From: Isoetes taiwanensis | Lineage: Eukaryota; Streptophyta; Lycopodiopsida; Isoetales; Isoetaceae | NCBI GenBank assembly: GCA_021234155.1 | Contig: JAJEKV010000005.1 | Location: 26,812,620-26,876,619, forward strand | Direction of reading: 5' to 3' | DNA length: 64,000 bases | Part shown: one piece after another, positions 25,030 to 34,913 of the stretch | How the letters are laid out: each line of letters opens with the position of its first letter | Numbering within the stretch: position 1 is the first letter of the stretch | Notes under the pieces: model-generated | What the model saw: the letters and a program-made list of their open reading frames with translations, nothing else | Database searches by the model: none | What the model was told of the DNA's origin: nothing | Program-made: the position numbers and the translations under genes

Positions 25030-26014
25030 TGTCAATTCAAGACAATCTTCCAATTGTAAGGAGTGGAGTTTTGTGGACATTTTTATTTCATTCTTTTTAC
25101 TGGCACACAACCTCCTAAGTATGGCATGAAGTCTCCTAAGTATCTAAATAACGAATTTGATATGTCTTTTAAAAGACTATTTCATTTATCCTATTTAATC
25201 ACTAGGTTACTACATTATTGACAACAAAAACTTGCAGGTTCTACAAATGCAAAATTTTAGCTCATTATCAAAATAAAGGGATTTTTCTATTAATTTGCAT
25301 GATGGCCAAGATTCACGCATTAAAGAAGCAACATCTACCGAGATACACATCAGTTAAATTCAAATTAAAATTTGAATTCATAAAAACCTCCTTAATTTTC
25401 TTGGGAACCTCCTCAATTTTCTTGGAACAACTTGAGGAGGTTTTACAATTTGAGAAAATTGAGGAGGTTTATATGAAATATTTAAAAAGGAAAAATAGTT
25501 ATTAATTTTCACGACCAAGGTCGATGACTCCTCTTTCATTAAATAGCACGTCCTAGGTTCTATCGACAACCCATAGGCTGCCGCTTGTGCACCCCTTTTT
25601 CAAGCTAGGTAACTCGGTTCTCTATGACAACAACCAGCTTTGCAAACCGGCAGTAGGCCAAAGGGTGGTCTAGTGCACATGCCCAATTTCCAAACAAGGA
25701 AGAGTTATGAAGGCCTATGGCAGTGCTCAATTGATCCTCAATTGAATGGTGCTAAAATGGTATCTTTAAGCTTTGTTTCAACTAAAACACAAAAAGAAAA
25801 AGAAAGGCAATAACCATTGGAAAAATATTATAGAAAATACTATTCATTTAGAACCATTCGAACTAATATTCATCTGGGATTGAAAAAAAATAATGTAGCA
25901 AATCACAAGATTTAAAAAAACATAGTAATTCTTTTTATATAGTACAATTTTGGGGAGATTTCTCAAAAAAAAAAAACGTTCCCTTAGGGATCACTTGCTG
26001 GTGATGCGCCCTCT
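25030..26014. other. AT-rich flank of LINE copy 3
   Basis: Apart from the small inverted repeat at 25.4 kb I see only short frames and an A run at 25966-25977, just upstream of the LINE. Confidence 0.4.
25385..25472. repeat. Inverted and direct repeat around AACCTCCTCAATTTTC
   Basis: AACCTCCTCAATTTTCT (25409-25425) recurs inverted at 25453-25469. A third imperfect copy precedes it at 25386. A short foldback in AT-rich DNA. Confidence 0.65.
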
Positions 26015-26020
26015 TCTAGG

Positions 26021-26863
26021 GTGCGGGATTATGTGCATGTAGCTGATGTGCCTCCTGGGGTGCCCCTGGATACCTCTCAGGGTGCCAGGGCGGCAGCCCC
26101 AACTCCTGTGCGCCCGGCCTGGCGGAGCAATGACATTGTTGCTCGCATCACTCGGCCGGGGTTTTCAGATTGGATCAAGCGCAAGGCTACGGAGTGTAGG
26201 ACTGCCCATGTTCAAGAGGCTCTGAAATTTGTGGAGGATCATCACTCTGTTGACCTGCAAGCAGCTCTTCCAGGGAATCCATGGATAGATATTGATCATA
26301 CTAGGCATGTTCAGACCATTGAGCATCTAGTTTCTTTTGCGGTATTGGGCTACTTCACGGGTTACATATTGGACACGAGGAGGTTTAGCTCTTGGCTTGC
26401 CGGACATCTGAGGCGGATTGGTTTGCCCAGGTATCAGTCTCTGAAATTCCTATCAAATAATTTCTTCATAATCATGTTTGAGGCTGAGTCTTCCGTGCGG
26501 CAATTGGTTAGTCGGGGGGTGGATACTTTGGGTGAATCATATGTGTTGTATCAGTATTATACTCCGGCAATATCCACCAGTTCTTTGACAGCTGTTAAAA
26601 TCCCGTGTTGGTTCCAGATTCAGGATCTTCCTCCTGATCTGATGGTGCCCGATTTTTGGGTTTCTATGGCTAATGGCCTGGGTGTATATTTGGCTCATTC
26701 TATTGTGCAGGTCCCCAAGATCTGTGTTGCTCTGCCTGCTTTGCAGCCTGTGCCCACTTCTTTTCCAGTGCGTAGTGGTCCCTGGCATTTTCTCTTCCGA
26801 TTGAAGTTTTTGAATGGCTCTGAGATCCGGCGGATGTTTCCATCTATTGTGTTACCCTGTTGA
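26021..26863 (+). pseudogene. LINE ORF1 (DUF4283-like RNA-binding protein)
   Basis: A 280-codon open frame. It resembles the plant L1 ORF1 / DUF4283 family, whose RRM-like domain binds LINE RNA. Visible features are SLKFLSNNFFIIMFE followed by a region ending VKIPCWFQIQDLPPDLM, which corresponds to the 'W.RI.GLPLE' signature, then SIVQVPKICVALP. A frameshift near 26830 moves the frame into a Gly/Arg-rich tail (RGGVGRGRGRL, to 27164) without a visible CCHC knuckle. The start at 26021 is the first Met in the open frame; further N-terminal residues may be lost. Confidence 0.65.
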
Positions 26864-27227
26864 TGATCCTGCTGGTGCTTGTGATGTGGTAGGGGTTGCG
26901 GCTGCTTATGCAGGGGCCCGGGATTCCTCTGTTCCTGAGGCAACAGGCAGAGGACTCCGTGTTGTAGTTAGTGGAGTTGGACGAAGTGGTGTGGTTGGGA
27001 GAGGTGGTGTGGGACGAGGCCGGGGCAGGCTTGCTGCTGGCCGTCCATTGGATGGCGGGGCTAGGGGACGTGGTGGCTCAGGGGAGGGCTCAGATGATTT
27101 GGTTGTGGCTAGGTCTGAGGACAGGGCTATGGGAGGGGCTGGTGATCCTGCTGGGGATGTCTAGGTAGCGGTATGTGCTGAGCATGAGGTGGCTGGAGCA
27201 GCCCGGTTGGAGATAGAGATTAGTGTG

Positions 27228-28654
27228 ACCCATGACTCTATGGAGGTGGCATGTATGTGCATGGCCAAGGATAAATGTCCTGGGCTGGATGGCATCCTTG
27301 TGAAGTTCTTCCAGACTTATTGGAAGTAGGCTGGTGAGTCTGTGTACCAGGTGTATCTTGAGTTGCTGCAGTCTTCTCAAATGGATAGGATCTTGAATAC
27401 TGCATGCATTTCCTTGATTCCTAAGGTTAAGCAGCCTTCTACCATTAATGATTGGAGGCCTATCTCCTTGTTGTCCTCTGTGTACAAGATTATTGCAAAA
27501 GCCCTGGCGGAAAAGTTGAAGCCGGTGTTGACTTCTTCCATTAGTAAGGTGCAGTCTGCGTTTGTTCCTGGGAGGAACATTTTGACTAATGTTGCAGCAG
27601 CTTATGAGGACCTTTATTGGGCCAGGAGAACAGGTCAAGGCATTGCCTATCTTAAGCTTGACTTTGCCAAAGCTTACGATAGTGTCCGTTGGGAGTTCTT
27701 GTCTGCCATGATGTTAGCGTTGGGCTGTGGTCCACGCTTTACAGAGACAGTCATGAAGCTGCATAGGTCAGCACGGGCTACGGTGGTGTGCCAGGGTGAA
27801 CCCTCCACCTTTTTCTCATTAGGCAGAGGGGTGCGTCAGGGGTGCTCTTTGGCGCCGTTTTTGTTTAGATTGTGGCGGAGGCACTGTCTCAGTTGTTTTT
27901 AGCCGCAGTGGAGGAGGGGGTGGTGGATGGACTTCGGATGCAGGATGGTAGCCAGCAGATTATCAACTAGTTCGCCGATGACACCTTCCTCTTCTTGGTG
28001 GCAGAAGAGAGGAATCTGCGAAATGTGAAGGGTTTGCTGGATACTTTCTCCTTGGCCTCGGGCATTCTTCTGAATTGGGGTAAATGTTCCGCATTATGGG
28101 CCCAGCTGACTCCGCCTCCCCGTTGTTTGGCTCTATTCCCTTGGAAGGTGCTTCCAAGTAATGTGTGTACTAAGCTGTTGGGTATTCCCTTTGGAGGGGA
28201 TGTTTCCGTGGGGAGGGTGTGGGATGAGATTTTGCAGGGGTTGCAGAAACACCTCAATTGGTGGAAGGGTAGCAAGTTGTCCATGGCAGGTAGGATCACT
28301 ATTGCCAAGTCAGTACTTTGTAGCACTCATGTGTATACAACATCTGCGATGTTAGCTCCTAAGGGTAAGATGCAGGCTTTGGATAAGATTGTTCGAAATT
28401 TTGTGTGGGGCGGGGATGATGAAGGGGCGGTTGTTAAGGTGGCTTGGTGGAAGTGTCTCCGCCCCGGGGAGGATGGGGGCTTGGCCATTCTGGATTTGGC
28501 GCTGCATAGTAAGGTGTTGGTCTCCAAGTTTGTTTGGAGCATTCTGCAGGATGGAGCATCTTCTCCTGATGCGGCGCTGTTGTTGCAGTCTCTGCGCCAT
28601 TGTGTGGCGTTTGGAAAGCCGTTTGTGCATGTGGAGTTGCCCAAGCAGCATTAG
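27228..28654 (+). pseudogene. L1-type reverse transcriptase
   Basis: RT with DKCPGLDGI, then a stop (YWK*AGES at ~27330), ACISLIPKV, DWRPISLLSSVYKI, SAFVPGRNIL, LDFAKAYDSV (motif A, catalytic Asp) and GRGVRQGCSLAP (motif B). A frameshift follows near 27870-27900. The catalytic box is FADD (27971-27982), directly preceded by a TAG stop. C-terminal LLGIPFGG, SMAGRITIAKSVLCS and FVWGGDDE belong to the thumb and post-RT region. Several catalytic residues are kept, but the frame is interrupted at least three times. Confidence 0.85.
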
Positions 28655-28660
28655 AATCTA

Positions 28661-29310
28661 TCTTGTTACACCTGCAAGGCACCGTCAATGCATGATAATA
28701 GATAGATAGTAGTTTTAGATCAGGATCCGGCCGCTATGGCGGGCCGATCGATCCAAAGAATCACCAACGAAGCAACTTTCCTTTTTGAATAACGGTTTCC
28801 ACCAATATGGGATATATCCCATATTAAGTAAAGCCTTCAAATGGCACTTTTACCCTTAAGTTATATATGATCAAGGCTTCATATAGCCTTCAAACTCGAT
28901 CATTAAACTTAGGTTAAATAAACCTTGCTCAAACATAATTTTGTCTAGGTCATCTCAATATTTCATGATTATAACATGATCAAACTCTACACTTGGATGG
29001 AAGGATTCTTCAAAGAATCTTGTGAAAAACTACCTAACAACCCGATATACCACTTAAGTGATAACTTCACTGAACATCAAGTTTATAACAACTATAAAGA
29101 TTTATGTATTGAGTGCTTCATTGTGCTTTAGAAAAGAATGTTTGCGTGTAACAATTCCTAGAAAGCACAGTAAGTCTCTTTGTGTTACATGCTCTGAATT
29201 AAAAGCTCAAGAATGCAAGCACGGAGCATATTAGAATTAAGCTTCTAAGACTTCTTGTTGCCTAAATAATTCTAGATTCTTTTCCTAAATATTTTTGCTT
29301 TTCAGATGCA
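28661..29310. other. Unassigned DNA after LINE copy 3
   Basis: Starts with a short gatagatagatag stretch that may be the insertion junction. A GC-rich patch (28721-28760) is followed by AT-rich text. No gene seen. Confidence 0.35.
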
Positions 29311-29560
29311 TTAAAAGAGAAACTCAACAAGCACAGAGAACAACAATCTCTCGAAAGGAGAAAGTGGACAACACAGGAAGAAGACACTAGAGCATCCACT
29401 CAGGTATGTATCAATTGTCATTGATGGAGTGGACCAGAAGAAAACAACTCTGCCACACTTTGTCAATGTGCCCAAGGATGCTTCCGAAGAAGATTTTATA
29501 CACTTGCATGTTGTTGATGCCCTGGTTTTCAATGGGAAACTTTCTTGCAAGACATAGATT
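29310..29560 (+). pseudogene. Transposase-like protein fragment (family uncertain)
   Basis: Two plus-strand pieces in different frames: LNKHREQQSLERRKW (29322-29366), then, after a shift, SIVIDGVDQKKTTLPHF and VNVPKDASEEDFIHLH with FNGKLSC. This resembles a group of uncharacterised proteins carrying an 'IDGMDQ-K-LPH' motif followed by 'H..G...hGk', found in many eukaryotic repeats and probably of DDE-transposase type. That placement is from memory of the motif only. The fragment is too short to be a working gene. Confidence 0.4.
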
Positions 29561-30499
29561 CTTTCTAGTCTAGAGCATATACCACCAATACTATACCTCT
29601 AGCTAGACAACATGACGAGAGAAAATAAGAATCAAGCATTATTTACTTACCGTACTATGCTAGAAAAAACTTCAATGGTGAGGCAATGCCAAAATGTGTT
29701 GCATTTTCTACAATTTTGTTTATAATTTTGTAGAGATTTCAAAAACTTTGAATCCAACACCTTTTTGTCGCTCTAGTGTGCTTGCTGTTTTTATTGTTGC
29801 TATTGTCCATACCAAACTAGGGCACTAAAAAGGGAATTTTTTGCATGGAAGCTACGTTCAATTACCCCATCAAAAATGGTGCCTCAAATGTTCAAATTGT
29901 CACACTTATTACGAACCGACCTCGAAAAATGACTTTTTGAGAGAATTTTAGAAAATCTTTTAAAGATTTCTTTTCAAAGTGCATTTGGAGAAAGTGAGAT
30001 TTGCATTTTGATGTTACATTTTGCATTTGCATTTTGATGTTACATTAGAAAGTGAGATAGGCCTATAATCTGAATAGATAGATGGTTCATCTATTTTAAT
30101 AATTAGAACAATAAAGCTAATATTTATTCTAAAATCCAAACATTTGATGAAAAGAAATTCATTAATCTTGGTAATGTACCTTCCAATAATTGATCAAATG
30201 ACCTTGAAAATTCAGTTGGCAAGGCATTAGATCTTATGGTTTTCCCACTATCCATCTTATTGGCCACACCCCATAATTCCATGTCATCAAACAGTTTAAA
30301 AAGAGAATGTTCAGCTGCATGTTGACCTTGCTCTGTAAATTAACAAAGTTAGAAATAATAGACAAATCAACCTGGGCTTCAGTTCCCATAATCCTGAAAA
30401 AATGAGTGCAAGTAGCATGCTTCAACTCATGATCATCAAACCCAACACTCAAGATCTTGTTCCTCTTTGCTCTTCCTTTAGCTTTGACAAAAAAGTAAC
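29561..30499. other. AT-rich intergenic DNA
   Basis: Carries a 26-bp tandem duplication (tttgcattttgatgttacat, at 30000 and 30026) flanked by gaaagtgagat on both sides. Open frames lack recognisable domains. Confidence 0.4.
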
Positions 30500-30500
30500 T

Positions 30501-30636
30501 ATTATTGTATATTTCATCTTCTTTGAGCTCTCTAACCTTGGCTTTTTAGCTTCTAGCCCAGCAATTCTATTATTGTATATTTCATCTTCTTTGAGCTCTC
30601 TAACCTTGGCTTTTTAGCTTCTAACCCCGAAATTCT
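30501..30636. repeat. Tandem duplication, 68-bp unit x2
   Basis: Units start attattgtatatttcatctt at 30501 and 30569 and differ at only a few positions near their ends. Confidence 0.85.
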
Positions 30637-31060
30637 GAGCTCTTCTCTTGCAATATCGATTCTAATATGCTCGTGTGTTGATCAACGGGAGTGGAGAGGA
30701 GTTGTTGCCAAATATTATCCAAAAGAGGAGTTTTTTTCATTGCGGATGTCCTTATTCGGTATTTTAATCCAATTCTTGGGCACCTTAGAAGTAGAGCTCC
30801 ACCAATCCATCCATTCTAGATCACTCAAGGGCTTGTTGGAGTTGTTGATAATATTCAAAAAATTAGCCTATCTAATAAACTAGCATTAAGCTTAAGTAAG
30901 TTCTTCTTTTTCTTCTGATTCGATTTGATGTTGATAGTCAAAGCTACAAAAGGGTGACTTGATGGGCTTCATTATTAACTGGTAAATTGACTTGATGGGC
31001 TTCATTATTTACTCAAACTCTTGTATTGACATCAAACATGTTGGTCAACCTAGCTAATAC

Positions 31061-31270
31061 GTAGCTAATAACTGGATTACTAGTCAACTATTTGAATGTC
31101 AAGGGGAGGACACAATATTAGTGGCATTACATAACATCATAACATCGCATACAATAGCTAATAACTGGATTGTAGCTAATAACTGGATTACTAGTCAACT
31201 ATTTGAATGTCACGAGGGGGGCACAATATTAGTGACATTACATGACATCATAACATCGCACACAATAGCT
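31061..31270. repeat. Tandem duplication, ~111-bp unit x2
   Basis: gtagctaataactggattac starts at 31061 and again at 31172. The following ~95 bp match with a few differences (aaggggaggac against cgaggggggca). Lies ~450 bp beyond the 3' end of the aminotransferase gene. Confidence 0.8.
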
Positions 31271-31719
31271 TATTCAATACACTTGATTGTAGCTATAGGT
31301 ATTAGTCTCATTCTTATGAACATCCTTTGCCATAGATGGATTTGCATTTGCTTACTACACATTTTGACACATTTTACAAGTGCTGTGTACTAGAGCGCAA
31401 TTTATTAAATCATGATTTTGATACATTTTACTAGTGTCAACAACAAGAAAATGTTGTTAATACATTTTGATCAAGAAAATGTTGTTGATACAGCATTTGA
31501 CCAAAAAGATTCTATGAGGACCTTGAACTTGGTACATGATCCTATTCTCTGGCATACTATGTGCTTGACATAATTTTAAATGCACTACCTAACTCACAAG
31601 AACGAGAAGGTAAAATTAATTGCAAATACCTAGCTAAGTCTTCCATTCCACTCGTTCCCCCGCCAGCTTCAATTCCATAAACATTGCATAATTCCTCCTT
31701 AACATCGTCTCTTAATTTG

Positions 31720-34700
31720 TCAGGGTAGAAAAGTACTAACCGCTACTGCCTCATTGTGTATTTGCTTTAAGATCTCCTCCTGCATCCTTATAGCAAAGTA
31801 AGCATTTGCATAACATTTGAACCAACTGTCCTTTTATGTATGAAATAAAGAACCTTACTTTAATCATTTTTGTGATCTTGCCATCCACCTGCTCAAAAAC
31901 GGAAATGCCTTAATGCCTTCCCGTATTTTATATTTTAAATGCACAACCAAAAGCTACATGATACATGTCAAGATGCTACTATGTTCAATACAAAATGCTC
32001 CACTAAACTTTCCAAATGCCAAACTGAAAACTTGTTGTCCCTAACTCTTGCTATTTGAAGCACGAGTCTTTGCAATAAACATGCCACATCACATTAGCTT
32101 CCTTGGAATTTCCTTGAGTGCAGGAAGACCAAAAGGTGACAAAGGTCTCTTATGTTCACTGTATAGCACTTGAATCTTCAATATATGTCGCACTTCAGCG
32201 TCTTTTTAACTCTGCCTTTCATATAGTTATATCCGTGTTCCCTAGAGCCATATAACTGTGTTTCACAAAGCTATAGAGTATTCTATTCATTTGCGTACAT
32301 TGCAGAAGGAAATGAAGATGCAACAGCATTTGTAGTATTTCTTAATCCATGCATGCTAAGAGTACGTACAGCTGAAATGAACATGGAGAATGCTTACTTG
32401 TAAATTTAAATTCTCCCATCCACTGTTGCCCCAATTTCCAGGCACAAAGCCTACATTCCACGGGGTTGGCATTTGTATTGACGCCACTGGTTGCATAAAC
32501 TTGACAGAATCTGCCACATCATGATTGAAGCAATTATCATATAGGTTCTAACTAAAAAACATCAAGACTTGGATCATATACTTGTCAAAAAAGCTTCCCG
32601 CCAGATTTTGCGTGTCTTCCATAAGGGTGCTTCCTCAATAAGATGAATACCTTTATTCTTGCAAATCCTTCATGGGAGATACATGAAACTATTTACTTAC
32701 TTGGCATGGCAGAATATAAGACAAACAATTACACAAACAAAAGACACAATACGAACAAACTGTCTATCTCTGCACATTCAATAGACCTTGCAGGCAAATA
32801 ACTTGACAGTCAATATTGGCATCACGAAAGGCTTCAACATTTACAGGCATCTTAAGTTCCAACACACATCCCCATTTCAAAACCAGGTAAAGGATCCATC
32901 TCTCGGTCAGTCTATTTGGCAAATCCAGATCCACTGGGAGAACAATCCCATGCTGACAATCTGCCATCTCATGTTATAGTTTCAATAAACATACACAACT
33001 TTTTAGAAGACGTAGTTTTCTAAACCTGTCATTGACAAGCTTGGGATGGCAGCATTTAAAACCTACTAGGCCATAATGGTTATGTGTTAGTCAAGAAAAA
33101 ATTAAGGTATTTTAGCACCTCTCAACAAATATAGAAAGCAATGGAATGACAGTACCTAATCCAATATGTGACTACAGAATGCATCTATTGGAGAGGACAA
33201 ACCACATGACGACATTGTCTAGTGGAATATAAAATGCAGTAGAAAGCCAAGAAAGAGCCAGATGGGGACTTCTTCTAGTAGGGATAATGGGAACGGAAAG
33301 AAGTTTGCCATCCTCCCCAATAAAATCCGGACACTCATTTGGTCTTCTAGTAAGACAAGTCTTCATATCTATTTTAATCATATAGATAAAAGATTTGTTT
33401 AAGTGCTAATACCATTGACTTTTTTTAGAAATCAAAAACTTAAAATTTAGAATACTTACTCTATTATTAGGTCTCTAATAACACCAGGTAATACCCCATC
33501 TTGTAGACAAGCAGTTTGAATAGATAAGTCTCCAAGTTCACTGGAGGCATTTTTCTCTGATGTGGCATCCCTGAAGAAAATATTGAATGAGTGAGAAGTA
33601 CCTTCTTTATCTTGGATTGAACTTTCACTCAGGCGAAGTACAGAATGACACTAAAATGAGACAGACATTGATGATGATCCTGGATAAAATCCTGCTTGCG
33701 CAGTGTGAGGAAATCCCGCAATCTTGAGCTACGGATGTAAGAGCTATAAGTTTAATGTCCATATGGAGCTGGTCAGAACAAACTTATCGCAAATTACCCA
33801 TAGTTATGAGACAAATTTAAGTAACCTCTATAATTATTTCAGATAAGAGACTACCAAGGAAATACGGCATGGGATATTGCACATCTTACTTGCAAACTGG
33901 GCGAAGTTACCTTCTATACTTTGAAATCAATAACAACAACTGGTGTTCCTCATGCATAACATTACTAGCTTTCAGTCAAAGACGTCAGAGGAGTAATTGC
34001 CCAAAAGTGCAGAAACATATAAGTAGACGAATAAGCCACTTCATAGTTGTTGACCTAACTAATTTTATAATACTCTTGTATAAAGAGTACCTGTTTGAAA
34101 TAACAAAAAGGTTTGTAGTCAGTCCCTCTAAAAGAGCCTCTCCATTATTTGATAGTACAACTTCAGTCGCATGGGCAGGCTTCATTTGCTCCAATACCTG
34201 GCGAGAACTAAAATGAAGAGTGATTGCTGCAAAACTTCGTTGCCAAATATACACTGTTGTTTGGTCTATATATTTGAAAGTAGTTACCTGACCCATGATG
34301 ATTGTTTGGCAATTGGAACTGTCCTACTCGGACCCATGATAGCTAAATGTGCCACGTTATAAGCAGGGGTGTAATTTGATATATGAATATAAAGGTCAAG
34401 TGCCTCTGGCTGAATAATGAGACCTCTTTATGAGACATTGATCCAAGTATCAAATATGTGTGCAGGCAATTTTGCAGAAAATCATGCCTACCTGGGTCCC
34501 TGGACAAGCGAGCACACAGATAATCATCTCTTCACCATCCCTTTTGAATGTCATTGCAGCCTGTAGTGCCGATCCCAGTGATGGAGATATTTTAGCATCA
34601 ACCAGATTTTGGATAATCCCAGTATCGCATTGTGATGAATGAGCAAGAGAGAACTCCATAAGTGATTGTTGTAAGCGTTTCATATGCCTGTCCCATAGAA

Positions 34701-34913
34701 CCAAACGTGATCCTCCCCCTATTGTGCAGGTAGTGGTATATACACCTGCACAGACCATGATTCAATTGCCACAACAGGATTCTACAGTCTAATATCGTTC
34801 GTTCAAAACTAACCTTGAGGATGTGAACGTAGGAGAAATTGTGCAGATTCTGGATATTGAATCTGCAGCATGCCATTGTGCACCAAGACTCTCCATGGAT
34901 AGCAATCCCCCAT
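31720..34913 (-). CDS. Class-IV PLP-dependent aminotransferase-like protein (BCAT/ADC lyase fold)
   Basis: A complete nine-exon gene, 330 aa. Exons from the start: 34814-34913, 34492-34745, 34288-34409, 34091-34207, 33460-33570, 32582-32667, 32398-32510, 31859-31888, 31720-31779; all introns are GT-AG and every junction keeps frame. ATG at 34913 is the first after an in-frame TGA. Class-IV features: GVYTTTCT near residue 34, SRLVLWDRHMKRL, likely PLP lysine Lys153 (AKQSSWV), Glu186 33 residues on in EGLTTNLFVI (fold-type IV signature), then LQDGVLPGVIRDLII at 220-234. The best resemblance, from memory, is to the plant 'D-amino-acid aminotransferase-like' group (Arabidopsis At5g27410/At3g54970 type), whose substrate is not well known. 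No obvious transit peptide. A homologous cDNA would settle the two smallest 3' exons. Confidence 0.88.

Larger units (their letters stand above)
26015..28660 (+). mobile_element. Endonuclease-less L1-type LINE copy 3
   Basis: ORF1 (26021-26863 and a shifted Gly/Arg-rich tail to 27164) is followed directly by the reverse transcriptase (from ~27228). The ~700-900 bp expected for the endonuclease domain between them are missing, so this is an internal deletion derivative. RT begins with DKCPGLDGI and runs to 28654 with one frameshift and a few stops, so the element is recent enough to remain readable. Its 3' end is truncated near 28660, before the usual zinc-binding tail. Confidence 0.85.

Noticed and set aside
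28721-28765. GC-rich patch with a BamHI-like site and ggccgc, suggesting cloning-vector carry-over
   Set aside because: No complete adaptor or vector sequence follows; flanks are ordinary plant-like DNA.
32764-32967. Open minus frame (67 codons)
   Set aside because: Falls in the intron between exons 5 and 6 and is unrelated to class-IV aminotransferases.
33172-33381. Open frame as an exon of the aminotransferase gene
   Set aside because: It lies between exons 5 and 6, which join in frame without it; no homologous segment exists in the family.
33880-33990. Possible extra exon (VCKVRCAISH-like text)
   Set aside because: Exon 4 joins exon 5 (33570) in phase with the expected family text; using this stretch introduces a stop.
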